This document shows, piece by piece, positions 30,277 through 40,504 of a stretch of 64,000 nucleotides of DNA (within the stretch, counting starts at the first letter, position 1; each line of letters opens with the position of its first letter). Origin of the DNA: Collimonas fungivorans Ter331. Lineage in GTDB: Bacteria; Pseudomonadota; Gammaproteobacteria; Burkholderiales; Burkholderiaceae_D. The stretch is taken from contig NC_015856.1 of NCBI RefSeq assembly GCF_000221045.1, positions 682,001 to 746,000 on the forward strand. Direction: 5' to 3'. The notes beneath the pieces are model-generated. The model searched no databases and was not told where the DNA came from. It was given only the letters and a program-made list of their open reading frames with translations. Position numbers and translations under genes: made by a program.

Positions 30277-30861
30277 TCATTTGGCGGTATGCAGCTGCAT
30301 GGTCGCGGCTTCGAATTTGCCTTCGCACAGCAGGGGAATGATTTTCAGGCTGTCGGCAATCGCTTCTTCGATTGGCACTTGCTCGTCCTTGCGTGGCCGG
30401 TGCAAAACGAAATCGACGACCGCCTGCTGCAGGCTGAGCGTGCGCGGATGGCCTATGCCTAGCCGCAGGCGCCAGTAATCCTGGGTGCCGAGCGCGGCCG
30501 TGATGTCTTTCAAGCCATTGTGTCCGCCGGACGATCCGCCTTTTTTCAGCTTGGCGCTGCCGGGCGGCAGATCGAGCTCGTCGTGCACCACCAGGATTTC
30601 ATCCGCGGCAATCTTGTAGAAGCGCGCCAGCGCGCCGACCGACTGGCCAGAGCGGTTCATGAACGTCTGCGGTTCCAGCAGCCAGACTTCCTGGCCGGCG
30701 ATATTGGTCTTGGCGGCCAGAGCGTTGAAGCGCGCTTCCCGGGCCAGCTTGCGGCCGAGGTCGTTGGCCAGGTTGTCGACCAGCCAGAAACCGGCGTTGT
30801 GGCGCGTTTGCTCGTATTCGGGGCCGGGATTGCCGAGGCCGGCGATGAGGCGGATAGACAT
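30277..30861 (-). CDS. pth: Peptidyl-tRNA hydrolase
   Basis: This enzyme releases tRNA from prematurely dropped peptidyl-tRNA. The 194-residue product has [18 protein letters not shown] with the catalytic H21, [10 protein letters not shown], and [10 protein letters not shown] with D94. It is co-directional with rplY and prs upstream, the usual order. A strong terminator-like hairpin separates it from rplY. Confidence 0.97.
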   Translation of the reverse strand: MSIRLIAGLGNPGPEYEQTRHNAGFWLVDNLANDLGRKLAREARFNALAAKTNIAGQEVWLLEPQTFMNRSGQSVGALARFYKIAADEILVVHDELDLPPGSAKLKKGGSSGGHNGLKDITAALGTQDYWRLRLGIGHPRTLSLQQAVVDFVLHRPRKDEQVPIEEAIADSLKIIPLLCEGKFEAATMQLHTAK

Positions 30862-30920
30862 GTGTTATTGATTTTCGTATGGATGGCTTGCGCAAATTAT
30901 AGAAGAAGACAGCCTCCAAC

Positions 30921-30949
30921 AATAAAAAACCCGCCACGAAGGCGGGTTT
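30921..30949 (-). terminator. Rho-independent terminator after rplY
   Basis: Arms AAACCCGCC (30927-30935) and GGCGGGTTT (30941-30949) form a 9-bp stem with a 5-base loop. On the minus strand the stem runs into a T-rich tail (TTTTTTATT). It lies about 50 bp after the rplY stop and ahead of pth. Confidence 0.85.
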
Positions 30950-30998
30950 CAGGTAGCTGACTACGGCCAGAAAACCGCTCTGGCCGATAGGTTTGCTA

Positions 30999-31625
30999 TT
31001 ACTTCTTGTCGGCAGCCGGTGCGTCAGCAGCTGGTGCTTCAGCAGCAGCAGGAGCGTCAGCTTCGACCTTGCCGGCCGGGATCGATGCAGTAGCGATCGT
31101 CACGTTTTCCTGCGATACGGCAGCAACGCCCTTAGGCAGCTTCAGGTCAGCCAAGTGGATCGAGTGGCCGACTTCGATGTTGGTCAGGTCGACTTCGATG
31201 AACTCTGGCAGGTCGGCTGGCAGGCAAGTCACTTCCAGTTCAGTGAAAACGTGGCTGATGATGGCGCCGGACAGTTTCACTGCAGGAGCGATTTCTGCAT
31301 TGACGAAGTGCAGAGGCACTTTGACGTGAATTGCTTGTTTTGCATCGACGCGCTGGAAGTCAGCGTGCAGGACCAGTTGTTTGTATGCGTGGACTTGGAA
31401 GTCGCGCAGCAGGACTTTCTGCACCGCGCCATCGATTTCGAGATCGAGGATCGAGGAGTGGAAAGTTTCTTTTTTCAGCGCGTGGTACAGCGCGTTATGG
31501 TCCAGCGAGATATTGACCGGCGCGTCGGAACCACCATAAACGATACCTGGTGTTTGGCCAGCATTGCGCAGGCGGCGGCTCGCTCCGGTCCCCTGCTCTT
31601 TGCGTACAAATGCGATTACTTTCAT
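30999..31625 (-). CDS. rplY: 50S ribosomal protein L25, general stress protein CTC form
   Basis: This is a 5S rRNA-binding ribosomal protein of 208 residues. The N-terminal L25 domain ([21 protein letters not shown]..., TPGIVYGG) is followed by the C-terminal TL5/CTC beta domain (about 100-190: [30 protein letters not shown]) and an Ala/Asp/Lys-rich tail. It sits between prs and pth, as is usual. Confidence 0.97.
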   Translation of the reverse strand: MKVIAFVRKEQGTGASRRLRNAGQTPGIVYGGSDAPVNISLDHNALYHALKKETFHSSILDLEIDGAVQKVLLRDFQVHAYKQLVLHADFQRVDAKQAIHVKVPLHFVNAEIAPAVKLSGAIISHVFTELEVTCLPADLPEFIEVDLTNIEVGHSIHLADLKLPKGVAAVSQENVTIATASIPAGKVEADAPAAAEAPAADAPAADKK

Positions 31626-31665
31626 TTTGAAGCTCCATTGTGTGCCGGATAGAAATCCGGCGGTA

Positions 31666-31691
31666 AAAACCCTCCGCGACCAGAGGGTTTT
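31666..31691 (-). terminator. Terminator-like hairpin between prs and rplY
   Basis: Arms AAAACCCTC (31666-31674) and GAGGGTTTT (31683-31691) make a 9-bp stem with an 8-base loop. On the minus strand the stem is followed by only a few T residues, so partial termination or processing between prs and rplY is more likely than a full stop. Confidence 0.6.
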
Positions 31692-31748
31692 GTTAGCCCG
31701 CTACGTCCGCCTTTCGGCTGGCGTGGCAGGGAATACGAATTCAGTCCA

Positions 31749-32702
31749 CTAGGACTCGGCAAACAGCGACATCACCGAATCGCCCTTGGTAATGCGCTTG
31801 AACGTCTCAGCCAGCAAGCTGGCGCACGACAACTGGCGAATCTTGCCGCAAGCCTTGGCTTCCGCCGACAGCGGGATGGTGTCGACCACCACCAGCTCGT
31901 CCAGCGGCGAATTGACGATGCGCTCGAGGGCAGGGCCGGACAGCACCGGGTGCGTACAGTAAGCCACTACCTTCTTGGCGCCGCGTTCTTTCAATACTTC
32001 GGCGGCCTTGGTCAGGGTGCCGGCGGTATCGACCATGTCATCCATGATCACGCAGTTGCGGCCTTCGACTTCACCGATGATGTTCATGACTTCCGACACA
32101 TTCGCCTTCGGCCGGCGTTTGTCGATGATCGCCAGGTCGCAGTTCAGGCGTTTTGCCAGCGCACGGGCGCGCACCACGCCGCCGACGTCCGGCGATACGA
32201 CCAGCAGGTCGTCGTAGTTCTTGCTCACCAGGTCGCCCAGCAAAATCGGCGAGGCGTAAATATTGTCGACCGGGATGTCGAAGAAGCCCTGGATCTGGTC
32301 AGCATGCAGATCCATGATCAGGACACGTTCGACGCCGGCTTCCTGCAACATGTTGGCGACTACCTTGGCTGAAATCGCAACCCGCGCCGAACGCGGACGG
32401 CGGTCTTGCCGCGCATAACCGTAGTAAGGAATCGCGGCGGTGATGCGGCCAGCCGAAGCGCGCTTCAGGGCATCGACCATCAACATGATTTCCATCAGGT
32501 TGTCGTTGGTCGGCGCGCAAGTCGATTGCAGCACGAATACATCCTTGCCGCGCACGTTCTCGTTGATCTCGACCATGACTTCGCCGTCGGAGAACTTGGT
32601 GACGTTGGCTTTGCCTAGCGGGATGCCGAGTTGCTTGGCAACTCCAATAGCTAGTTCCGGGTTTGCGTTACCGGTAAAAACCATCAGGTTTTCGTTTGCC
32701 AT
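31749..32702 (-). CDS. prs: Ribose-phosphate pyrophosphokinase
   Basis: This enzyme makes PRPP from ribose 5-phosphate and ATP for nucleotide, His, Trp and NAD synthesis. The 317-residue class I enzyme has [44 protein letters not shown] and the PRPP-binding loop [13 protein letters not shown]. It is downstream of tRNA-Gln and ispE on the same strand. Confidence 0.98.
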   Translation of the reverse strand: MANENLMVFTGNANPELAIGVAKQLGIPLGKANVTKFSDGEVMVEINENVRGKDVFVLQSTCAPTNDNLMEIMLMVDALKRASAGRITAAIPYYGYARQDRRPRSARVAISAKVVANMLQEAGVERVLIMDLHADQIQGFFDIPVDNIYASPILLGDLVSKNYDDLLVVSPDVGGVVRARALAKRLNCDLAIIDKRRPKANVSEVMNIIGEVEGRNCVIMDDMVDTAGTLTKAAEVLKERGAKKVVAYCTHPVLSGPALERIVNSPLDELVVVDTIPLSAEAKACGKIRQLSCASLLAETFKRITKGDSVMSLFAES

Positions 32703-32888
32703 GGAGTTCCCTGGATACAGTCGTTAAAAAGTTGAAAAGCCGACAATGCCCGACTATTCTAGTCTTGCGTTGGCGGCTTAGGTATTCGCTGTGTGCTGTT
32801 GTTGTATTTCTGAAGCGGCTTGCTGCTGCTGCCGCTGTAAGAACTAAAGTAACACTATTTCCTGCAGGACACTCTCGTCCGTATCTAA

Positions 32889-32965
32889 TGGCAGGGGAAG
32901 AAGGATTCGAACCTTCGAATGCTGGAATCAAAATCCAGTGCCTTAACCAGCTTGGCGATTCCCCT
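32889..32965 (-). tRNA. tRNA-Gln (anticodon TTG)
   Basis: The minus strand folds as a full cloverleaf of 77 nt including encoded CCA. The acceptor stem is AGGGGAA with TTCCCCT (32959-32965 with 32893-32899), the D arm contains GCCAAGCTGGTTAAGGC, the anticodon stem CTGGA/TCCAG encloses loop TTTTGAT with anticodon TTG (32929-32931), and the T arm contains GGTTCGAAT. Discriminator G is at 32892 and CCA at 32889-32891. It sits between ispE and prs. Confidence 0.97.
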
Positions 32966-33048
32966 ACGCAACTTGTTGTCTACCATAAATCCGCGCTGCA
33001 TTTGATGACGGCGCTTGAATCTGATGCTAAACCGAATTCTGTCTTACT

Positions 33049-33942
33049 TTAACGATCCAGCAACCCTGCGAGCGGATGTTCCTGCATCGCCTTGGCTTTC
33101 CATGCTTTCCAGCGATTCGGCACCAGTTTCAGTACCTCATCTGCCTGTTCTTCTTGCGTAAAACCGCAAAAAACACATGCGCCGGATCCGGTCATTCTGG
33201 CATCTCCATGCTTGCCTAGCCATTTTATGGCATCTGCAACTTCCGGGAACTGCCTGGCGGCCACGGGTTCCAAATCGTTTTTTCCGAAGAGCTTTTTGCT
33301 AGCTATCGAAAAGTCCGTCATTTTGACGGGTTTCGTACTCCTTGTCAATTCCGATGATGAAAAAATTAATGCGGTCGGAATTGTTACGCCGGGCTGAATT
33401 ATAACGAACCATAGCCCCGGAGTGTCAAGCTTTTGCAGGCTTTCTCCGATTCCTTCTGCAAACGCATTTCGCCCGAACAGGAAAAACGGCACATCGGCGC
33501 CCAGCTGCAGGCCCAGAACCATCAATTCTTCGCGCGACAGGCCGCCTTGCCACAGGTGGTTGAGGGCCATCAGCGTGGTGGCGGCGTCGGAAGAACCGCC
33601 GCCCAGCCCGCCGCCCATGGGCAGGTTTTTTTCGATGGCGATATCTGCGCCGGGCGCTGCGGCCCCGGTTCTGTCATGGATCGCATTTTGCAGCAGCCTG
33701 GCGGCGCGCACGATCAGGTCGGACTCTTGCGGCACGCCCGGGATTTCCGTGGTGCGCCGGACCTGGCCGTCGGCGCGTACTTCAAAATGCAAAAGATCGC
33801 TGAAGTCGACCAGCTGGAACACGGTTTGCAGCAGGTGATAGCCGTCCGGGCGGCGCCCGGTGACGTGCAAAAACAGATTCAGTTTGGCCGGCGCCGGGCA
33901 GTTATTGAGCGTGCGGGTCGTGGCAAATTCGGGCAAATTCAT
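33049..33942 (-). CDS. ispE: 4-diphosphocytidyl-2-C-methyl-D-erythritol kinase IspE
   Basis: This GHMP kinase of the MEP isoprenoid pathway phosphorylates CDP-ME. The 297-residue protein has [21 protein letters not shown] with the catalytic Lys (K20), the glycine-rich ATP loop [12 protein letters not shown] at 108-119 and LGADVPFFL with D150. It lies just after lolB, with only 8 bp between, followed by tRNA-Gln and prs, a conserved betaproteobacterial order. Confidence 0.97.
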   Translation of the reverse strand: MNLPEFATTRTLNNCPAPAKLNLFLHVTGRRPDGYHLLQTVFQLVDFSDLLHFEVRADGQVRRTTEIPGVPQESDLIVRAARLLQNAIHDRTGAAAPGADIAIEKNLPMGGGLGGGSSDAATTLMALNHLWQGGLSREELMVLGLQLGADVPFFLFGRNAFAEGIGESLQKLDTPGLWFVIIQPGVTIPTALIFSSSELTRSTKPVKMTDFSIASKKLFGKNDLEPVAARQFPEVADAIKWLGKHGDARMTGSGACVFCGFTQEEQADEVLKLVPNRWKAWKAKAMQEHPLAGLLDR

Positions 33943-33950
33943 TGCAGGTT

Positions 33951-34622
33951 TCAGTGTGGTTGGCGGCTGTCGATGACGATACGGATGGCAACCTCACCCG
34001 CTTGTGCGGTATTGCGCGCCAGGTCTATCCGTTTCGGATAACTTTCGGCGCCATTGTTCTGGTCCTGCCAGTTGGTGTACTGGATCAGCCACTTATCCGC
34101 GGTAGTGACGCTGAAGCCGTCGTCGGCGGCCGGGGCTGCGCTGAAGCGCTGGCCGGCGGCGTTCTGGCCGAAACCTTGCAGCCAGTCGCGCAGGCCGGCG
34201 ACCGGCAAGGGCCAGCCCAAGGCCTGCACCGTCAGTGCGTCGACATCGCTGGCGCTGCGCGCAGGCTGGCCGCTTTGCTTGAGGGTGGCCTGGTCGGCCG
34301 CGATATTGATGGTGGCCAGGGTTTGTCCCAGCGGCGAGAGCAGGGTGATGACGGTTTCCTGCTTGCCTTGCGCCCAGGTGAAGCTGCCGTGCACCGCCTG
34401 CTCCTTGCCGTCTTGCTGATAGCGTATCGACAGGCGGCCGCTGACATCTATGGCCTGGTGGTATTGGCGCGCCGCACCGCTGGCGACGCTAGCGGTGTTG
34501 GACGACTGCGGCAGCGTGCTGCAGCCGCTGAGCGCCATGATCGCCAGCGCGGCGGCAAGCAGCGCGCCGCGCCGGATTGCCGGCAATATGTGCCCCGGGT
34601 TCCCGCCTGGCGCCCGCATCAT
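33951..34622 (-). CDS. lolB: Outer-membrane lipoprotein assembly protein LolB
   Basis: LolB receives lipoproteins from LolA and inserts them in the outer membrane. The product (223 residues) has a lipoprotein signal peptide with lipobox LSGC (cysteine near residue 33) and the LolB fold ([42 protein letters not shown]). Start 34622 was chosen because ATGATG there overlaps the stop of the TPR gene as ATGA and directly precedes the signal peptide; 34619 is equally possible. The frame upstream to 34733 is read-through of the TPR gene in another phase. Confidence 0.92.
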   Translation of the reverse strand: MMRAPGGNPGHILPAIRRGALLAAALAIMALSGCSTLPQSSNTASVASGAARQYHQAIDVSGRLSIRYQQDGKEQAVHGSFTWAQGKQETVITLLSPLGQTLATINIAADQATLKQSGQPARSASDVDALTVQALGWPLPVAGLRDWLQGFGQNAAGQRFSAAPAADDGFSVTTADKWLIQYTNWQDQNNGAESYPKRIDLARNTAQAGEVAIRIVIDSRQPH

Positions 34623-36433
34623 AATTTGGCGCCCAGTCGCACCAGGGTGTTCTTTAGGGCGTCGTTTTGCGGATCTTTCTGCAGCACTTCGCGCCACAGT
34701 TTTTGCGCATCGGTTTTTTGTCCCTTGACCCACAGCACTTCACCCAGGTGCACCGCGATTTCCGGGTCGGGCAGCAAGCCGTAGGCGGTGCGCAGCCGGG
34801 TCTCGGCTTCGCCCAGGTTGCCCAGGCGGTATTGCACCCAGCCCATGCTGTCGACGATGAACGGGTCCTGCGGCGCCAGCGTCAGCGCTTTCTGGATCAG
34901 CGTCAGCGCTTCCGGCAAGCGGATATTGCGGTCGGCCAGCGAATAACCGAGCGCGTTGTACGCCTGCTGGTTATCCGGCGCCAGCGCGATCAGCTTGCGC
35001 AGCGCGGTTTCCATGGTGCTCAGGTTGTTCAGTTTTTCTGCCGCCATCGCATAGTCGTACAGCAAGTCAGGGTTGTCGGGCTGCGTCTTGAGCGCGGTTT
35101 CCAGGACCTTGAACGCTTCTTGCGGACGGTTGGCTTCGCGCAGCAATTGGGCTTCGACCTGGGTTACCTGGGTTTTTTCGCGTTCGCCGTTGGTGTCGAT
35201 TTCGGCCAGCACCCGCCGTGCGCCGTCCAGGTCGCCGCGCTTGGACAGCAGTTGGGCGCGGCGCAGCTGGGCGTCCAGGTAAGCGTCGCCCGGCTCGACT
35301 TGCGCCAGCCATTTCAATGCGGCGTCGGTGTCGTTCCGGTCTGCCGCAATCTGCGCCAGGATCAGCAATGCCTGGGTGTTGTCGCGCGCTTCGTCCGGAT
35401 GTTTGCTCAACTGATCGATGTAGCTGACCAGGTAGCGTTCGGCAGCCTTTGTGTCGCCGATCTGCGCATTCAGCAGGCCTAGCGCGAGCAGGGTGGTGGC
35501 GTCCTGCTTGTCGTTCTTGAGCAGGATTTCAAACTGGCTGCGGGCTTTTTCGTACTGCTTCTGGTCGATCAGGGTGCGTGCATAGGCCACCCGTACTTCG
35601 CGCGAGTTCGGATATTTCTTGAGGAACTCGGTAAGGACGCGTTCGACTTCGGTGCTGTCCGCCGCGACTTGCGCGCTGGTCAGGATCGCCAGTTCGGAAT
35701 CGGGTTTCAGGTTCAGCGCAATTTTCGCTTCTTCCTGGGCGCGCACGCTGTTGCCGCCGCTGAAGGCTTGCTGCGCCAGCGCCAGGTGCGCTTCCGACAT
35801 CGCTGTGTAAGGCGTGACCAGCTGCTCGAGCAGCGTAAACGCGCCGGCCTTGTCCTGCGCCCGCGCCAGCAGGCGCTGGATCTGCAGCATCATGACGCCG
35901 CGCGCTTGCGGCGGCGCATCTTGCAGGCGCTTTTCAAGGATAGGCTTGGCTTCCGCCAGGTTATTGCTGAGCATGATGAAGCCGAGGTAATACTGGGTCG
36001 CCTCTTCGGAATCGGGCGCCAGTTCACGCCACAGGCGGATGGCGACCAGCGCCTCGTTGGCCTGTTTGGCGCTCAGCGCCATTTCCGCTGCGCGCCGGGC
36101 CAGGCGCGGATCGCGCGTCTGCTGGGCGGCTCCCAGCAGGGTGACGTAAGCGGATTGCCAGTTGCCGCGCTGGAAAGCGACTTCGGAGCTAAGCACCTTG
36201 AACAGGATTTCCTTGGTCAGCGGCACCGCCGGCAGGTGTTCTTCCGGCGGTTTGACCGGCGTTATCCGGGTTGCTAGCTTGCGGCTTGCGATCTGCTCGG
36301 GACTTGCTGCAGGAGTCGCCGCAGAGGGCGTGCCGGCGGCGGCAGCAGGATTTGTGGCATCGTTGCCTGGCGTTATACCGGCGCAAGCCGACAGCAAGGA
36401 AGAGAGCGTTACAATGGCAAGGGTTTTTTTCAA
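34619..36433 (-). CDS. TPR-repeat outer-membrane lipoprotein
   Basis: This is a large tetratricopeptide-repeat lipoprotein of 604 residues. It starts at TTG 36433 (LKKTLAIVTL), giving a clean signal peptide with lipobox LSAC; AGGA lies eight bases upstream. The open frame extends to 36529, but that part has no signal-peptide character. TPR units run over most of the protein (for example AYNALGYSLADRNIRLPEAL and DSMGWVQYRLGNLGEAETRLR), with an alanine/proline-rich linker after the lipid anchor. It is commonly placed before lolB in betaproteobacteria. The function is unknown; protein-protein scaffolding in envelope biogenesis is likely. Confidence 0.87.
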   Translation of the reverse strand: MKKTLAIVTLSSLLSACAGITPGNDATNPAAAAGTPSAATPAASPEQIASRKLATRITPVKPPEEHLPAVPLTKEILFKVLSSEVAFQRGNWQSAYVTLLGAAQQTRDPRLARRAAEMALSAKQANEALVAIRLWRELAPDSEEATQYYLGFIMLSNNLAEAKPILEKRLQDAPPQARGVMMLQIQRLLARAQDKAGAFTLLEQLVTPYTAMSEAHLALAQQAFSGGNSVRAQEEAKIALNLKPDSELAILTSAQVAADSTEVERVLTEFLKKYPNSREVRVAYARTLIDQKQYEKARSQFEILLKNDKQDATTLLALGLLNAQIGDTKAAERYLVSYIDQLSKHPDEARDNTQALLILAQIAADRNDTDAALKWLAQVEPGDAYLDAQLRRAQLLSKRGDLDGARRVLAEIDTNGEREKTQVTQVEAQLLREANRPQEAFKVLETALKTQPDNPDLLYDYAMAAEKLNNLSTMETALRKLIALAPDNQQAYNALGYSLADRNIRLPEALTLIQKALTLAPQDPFIVDSMGWVQYRLGNLGEAETRLRTAYGLLPDPEIAVHLGEVLWVKGQKTDAQKLWREVLQKDPQNDALKNTLVRLGAKL

Positions 36434-36592
36434 GGGATATATCCTGGCTTTCAAAGGTAATCTTGATTTTACGCCCAACCAGAGAGCAATGCGCAGTGGC
36501 TGCCTCTGGATTTGTTTCAAAAAGTACATAGAAAGTACATTAGCCGATTATGCCATTTCATTCCGGACGCGCTGTTCCAACGATGCCTGACG

Positions 36593-37414
36593 ATGCCAGA
36601 ATTACCTGAAGTCGAAGTGACCCGCCGCGGCGTTGCGCCGCATCTCGACGGCCGCATCGTGACGGCCGTCACCTTCCGCCACCGCGGCTTGCGCTGGCCG
36701 TTCCCGCTCGAGCTGCCGGCGCTGCTGGTGGGCCGCGAGGTGCGCGGCACCGGCCGCCGCGGCAAATACCTGCTGCTGCGTTTCGACCACGGCACCGTGA
36801 TCATCCATCTGGGGATGTCGGGCCACCTGCGCATCCTGGAGCTTGGCGTCGAGCCGCAAAAGCATGACCATTTCGACCTGGTAGTCGGCCGCCGGCTGCT
36901 GCGGCTGACCGACCCGCGCCGTTTCGGCGCGGTGCTCTGGCATGCCGATGCCGACGGGCCGCTGGAGCAGCATGTGTTGCTGGCAGGCCTGGGCCTGGAG
37001 CCGCTGGAAGATGTTTTTTCGGCGCAGATCCTTTATCAGAAGACACGCAACCGCAGTGCGCCGATCAAACAAGTGCTGCTGGCCGGCGACATCGTGGTCG
37101 GGGTCGGCAATATCTATGCTTCGGAAAGCCTGTTCCGCGCCGGCATCAATCCGAAAACCCCCGCCCATCGCATCAGCCTGGCCCGCTATGAACGGCTGGT
37201 TGATGCCATTCGGATAATTTTAGCGGCGGCAATTGAGAAGGGCGGCAGCACTTTGCGCGATTTTATTGGCGCCGATGGCCAATCTGGCTACTTCCAACAG
37301 AGTTATTTCGTCTATGATCGTGCTGGGTTGCCATGTAGAAATTGTGGCGCCCTGATTACGCAGATCAAACAGGGGCAGCGTTCGACGTTTTATTGCAAAA
37401 AATGTCAGAAATAA
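36593..37414 (+). CDS. mutM: Formamidopyrimidine-DNA glycosylase (Fpg/MutM)
   Basis: This bifunctional glycosylase/AP lyase removes 8-oxoguanine and FaPy lesions. The 273-residue protein starts MPELPEVEV, the invariant P/E catalytic N-terminus, so ATG 36593 is certain despite the open frame from 36512. It ends with the zinc finger CRNCG...FYCKKC and has the lesion-recognition region [17 protein letters not shown]. It heads a co-directional mutM, dynamin-like, mutY series and is divergent from the TPR lipoprotein. Confidence 0.97.
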   Translation: MPELPEVEVTRRGVAPHLDGRIVTAVTFRHRGLRWPFPLELPALLVGREVRGTGRRGKYLLLRFDHGTVIIHLGMSGHLRILELGVEPQKHDHFDLVVGRRLLRLTDPRRFGAVLWHADADGPLEQHVLLAGLGLEPLEDVFSAQILYQKTRNRSAPIKQVLLAGDIVVGVGNIYASESLFRAGINPKTPAHRISLARYERLVDAIRIILAAAIEKGGSTLRDFIGADGQSGYFQQSYFVYDRAGLPCRNCGALITQIKQGQRSTFYCKKCQK

Positions 37415-37441
37415 TATTAGAGAACATAGGCGAGAGAGATA

Positions 37442-39379
37442 GTGAGCAATCTAGTCCAAAAATTCCAGGAATACAGTGAGTGGCGCACCGGCGTCGCCGG
37501 CGCATTGCGGCGTTACCAGACATGGGCCAGCGCCTCGAAATTGTCGGACGTGGCCAGCGAGCAGCGCATCAGCCGCGCCTTGGCGCGCCTGACCGACGAC
37601 AAACTGTCGATCGCGTTCGTGGCGGAATTCTCGCGCGGCAAATCGGAACTGATCAACGCCATCTTTTTCGCCGACTACGGCCAGCGCATCCTGCCGTCGG
37701 CCGCCGGCCGCACCACCATGTGCCCGACCGAGCTGCTGTACGACGCTTCTTTCCCGTCCTGCATCCGCCTGCTGCCGATCGAAACCCGGGCCGAATCGCA
37801 GTCGACCAGCGACTACAAGGGCGCGCACCATGTCTGGACCGTGCTGCCGCTGGACATCTCGTCCACCGACGGCATGCTGGAAGCGTTCAAGCAGGTCAGC
37901 CTGACCAAGTGGGTGCCGGTGGAAGAAGCCAAGCGCTACGGCTTGTACGACGAAGACGATCCGGACGCCGCGCTGGCGATCGACGTGCTGGGACGGGTCG
38001 AGATTTCCCAATGGCGCCATGCCATCGTCAACTTCCCGCATCCCTTGCTGAAAGAAGGGCTGGTGATCATCGATACGCCGGGCCTGAACGCGATCGGCAC
38101 CGAGCCGGAACTGACGCTCAACCTGATTCCCAACGCCCATGCGGTGCTGTTCATCCTGGCGGCGGACACCGGCGTCACCAAGAGCGATATCGACGTCTGG
38201 CGCCATCACATCGGCAGCGGCGCCGGCCGCATGGTGGTGCTCAACAAGATCGACAGCATGTGGGACGAATTGCGCTCGCCGTTCGAAGTCGAGCAGCAGA
38301 TCAGCAAGCAGGTCTCGAGCGTGGCGCATACGCTGGGCTTGTCGGAAGCGCAGGTGTACCCGGTTTCGGCCCAGAAGGGCCTGGTCGGCAAGATCAACGG
38401 CGAGCCGGAGCTGCTGAAGAAAAGCCGCTTGCCGGCCCTGGAAAACGCCTTGTCGCGCGAACTGATCCCGGCCAAGCGCGACATCATCCGCTCGCAGCTG
38501 ATCGGCGACATCCATGACCTGACGGTCACCAAGCAAGCGCTGATGTCGGCGCATATCCGCAGCGTGGTCGAGCAGTTGCTGGAGCTGAAGAGCTTGCGCG
38601 GCAAGAATACTTCCATCATCAGCCACATGATGAAGCGCATCGATATCGAGAAAAAGGAATTCGACGAAAGCCTGCTCAAGCTGCAAGGCACGCGCATGGT
38701 GTTTGCGCGGCTGTCGGCCGGCGTCTTCACCACGCTCGGCATGGGCTTGCTGAAAGAAGAAATCCGCAAGACGCGCGAAACCATGGAAGGCAGCATGTTC
38801 ACCGCCGGCTTCCGCCACGCGGTCAAGGAATTCTTCGACAAGTCGCAGGAAAACCTGATGCTGTCGGGTCAGAAGACCGACGAAATCTCGGAAATGATGA
38901 CCATCATGTACCGCAAGTTCTCGACCGAACACGGGCTCGCGCTGTCGACGCCGATGTCGTTCTCGCTGGACAAGTACCGCAACGAGATCAAGGTGATCGA
39001 AACCGCCTATCACCGCCAGTTCGGCACCGTGACGCTGGTGAAGACCAGCCAGGTAGTGCTGATGCAGAAGTTCTTCGATTCGATCGCCTCGCGCGTCAAG
39101 CAGAGTTTCCTGCAGGCCAACCGCGACGTCGACGCCTGGCTCAAGGTGGTGATGGCGCCGCTGGAAGAACAGATCCGCGCCCACAAGTCGCAGCTCAAGC
39201 AGCGCACCGATTCGATCGAGCGCGTGCATGTGGCGATCGACAGCCTGGAAGAAAAAATCCAGTCGGTGGAAATGCTGCAGAAGGAATTGACGGCGCAGAG
39301 AAATACGCTGGTGGCGCTGGAAGCCGATTTAAGAAATGCGCTGGGCTCGGAAATGGCGCCCACGAAAGTTGCGGTATAG
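37442..39379 (+). CDS. Dynamin-like GTPase
   Basis: This is a large GTPase of 645 residues with a GTG start preceded by a GAGAGA purine run. The GTPase domain (about 55-350) has P-loop AEFSRGKS at 61-68, DTPG at 211-214 and NKID at 268-271. The rest is helical and heptad-rich, with a short hydrophobic stretch around MVFARLSAGVFTTLGMGL (near 420-437) and a C-terminal coiled coil (LEEKIQSVEMLQKELTAQ). This plan matches bacterial dynamin-like proteins involved in membrane remodelling. The mutY ATG follows its TAG directly, so both are probably translated from one message. Confidence 0.85.
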   Translation: MSNLVQKFQEYSEWRTGVAGALRRYQTWASASKLSDVASEQRISRALARLTDDKLSIAFVAEFSRGKSELINAIFFADYGQRILPSAAGRTTMCPTELLYDASFPSCIRLLPIETRAESQSTSDYKGAHHVWTVLPLDISSTDGMLEAFKQVSLTKWVPVEEAKRYGLYDEDDPDAALAIDVLGRVEISQWRHAIVNFPHPLLKEGLVIIDTPGLNAIGTEPELTLNLIPNAHAVLFILAADTGVTKSDIDVWRHHIGSGAGRMVVLNKIDSMWDELRSPFEVEQQISKQVSSVAHTLGLSEAQVYPVSAQKGLVGKINGEPELLKKSRLPALENALSRELIPAKRDIIRSQLIGDIHDLTVTKQALMSAHIRSVVEQLLELKSLRGKNTSIISHMMKRIDIEKKEFDESLLKLQGTRMVFARLSAGVFTTLGMGLLKEEIRKTRETMEGSMFTAGFRHAVKEFFDKSQENLMLSGQKTDEISEMMTIMYRKFSTEHGLALSTPMSFSLDKYRNEIKVIETAYHRQFGTVTLVKTSQVVLMQKFFDSIASRVKQSFLQANRDVDAWLKVVMAPLEEQIRAHKSQLKQRTDSIERVHVAIDSLEEKIQSVEMLQKELTAQRNTLVALEADLRNALGSEMAPTKVAV

Positions 39380-40504
39380 ATGAAACGTGTAGTTATCGAC
39401 AGTAGCAGCGAAGCGGCCGGCCAGTTGGCCGACCCGTCTTTTTCGGCAGCGGTGATCGGGTGGCAGAAGCAACATGGCCGCCACGCCTTGCCGTGGCAGC
39501 AGACGCGCGACGCCTACCGCGTCTGGCTGTCCGAAATCATGCTGCAGCAGACCCAGGTGGCTGCCGTGATTCCCTATTACCAGCGCTTCCTTTCGAGTTT
39601 CCCCGATGTGCAGGCGCTGGCAGCGGCGCCCAGCGAAGAGGTGATGGCGCACTGGAGCGGGCTGGGTTATTACACGCGGGCGCGCAACCTGCATCGCTGT
39701 GCGCAACGGGTAGTGGCTGAACATGGCGGGATCTTTCCGCGCGATCCGCTGCTGCTGCAAGACTTGCCCGGCATCGGCCGTTCCACCGCGGCCGCCATCG
39801 CCGCATTTTCTTACGGCGTGCAGGCCGCCATCCTGGATGGCAACGTCAAGCGCGTGTTTGCGAGGGTGTTCGGCATCGACGGTTATCCCGGCGCCAAGCC
39901 TGTCGAAGATGCGATGTGGCGCCGTGCCGTGGCCTTGTTGCCGGAGCAGGGAGTGGAATCGTACACCCAGGGTTTGATGGATTTGGGAGCGACGCTCTGC
40001 ACACGCAGCAAGCCGTCTTGCCAGACCTGCCCGCTGGCGCAGCGTTGCGTCGCGCTGGCAACCGACCGGGTCGGCCAGCTGCCGGTGCGCAAGCCGAAAA
40101 AAGCGATTCCCGAAAAACATACCGGCATGCTGGTGATCTTTGACCGGCATCAGGTTTTGCTGGAGCAGCGTCCCGACAGCGGCATCTGGGGCGGCTTGCT
40201 GTCGTTGCCGGAAATGGCGCCGGGAATTTTATCGAAAGCCGATTTCGATGCTGCTTTAAATCGCGCTACCGCGGCCTTCGGTCCGGTCGCATCGTGCGAG
40301 CCGCTGCAGCCGTTCACCCACGTATTCACGCATTTCAAACTGCAGATATCGCCTTTCCAGATTGCGCTCGAACGGCGGCTTGACGGCGTTGCCCAAACCA
40401 ACTACGTCTGGTATCCGGTGGAAAAGCTGGCGAGCGCGCCGCTGCCGGCGCCGGTCAAGAAACTGCTGCTGGCAGTATTCCGCGAAGCAGACCTGTTCGC
40501 CTGA
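39380..40504 (+). CDS. mutY: A/G-specific adenine DNA glycosylase MutY
   Basis: MutY removes adenine mispaired with 8-oxoguanine and works with MutM. The 374-residue protein has the helix-hairpin-helix and catalytic region LPGIGRSTAAAIAAFSYGVQAAILDGNVKRV, the [4Fe-4S] motif C-x6-C-x2-C-x5-C starting at C207, and a C-terminal NUDIX-like domain that reads 8-oxoG. It starts immediately after the dynamin-like gene and meets the convergent LON-domain gene with no gap. Confidence 0.97.
   Translation: MKRVVIDSSSEAAGQLADPSFSAAVIGWQKQHGRHALPWQQTRDAYRVWLSEIMLQQTQVAAVIPYYQRFLSSFPDVQALAAAPSEEVMAHWSGLGYYTRARNLHRCAQRVVAEHGGIFPRDPLLLQDLPGIGRSTAAAIAAFSYGVQAAILDGNVKRVFARVFGIDGYPGAKPVEDAMWRRAVALLPEQGVESYTQGLMDLGATLCTRSKPSCQTCPLAQRCVALATDRVGQLPVRKPKKAIPEKHTGMLVIFDRHQVLLEQRPDSGIWGGLLSLPEMAPGILSKADFDAALNRATAAFGPVASCEPLQPFTHVFTHFKLQISPFQIALERRLDGVAQTNYVWYPVEKLASAPLPAPVKKLLLAVFREADLFA

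Noticed and set aside
37451-39229. 592-residue minus-strand frame opposite the dynamin-like gene
   Set aside because: It is a shadow frame of a GTPase gene with intact G motifs; the composition is typical of antisense translation.
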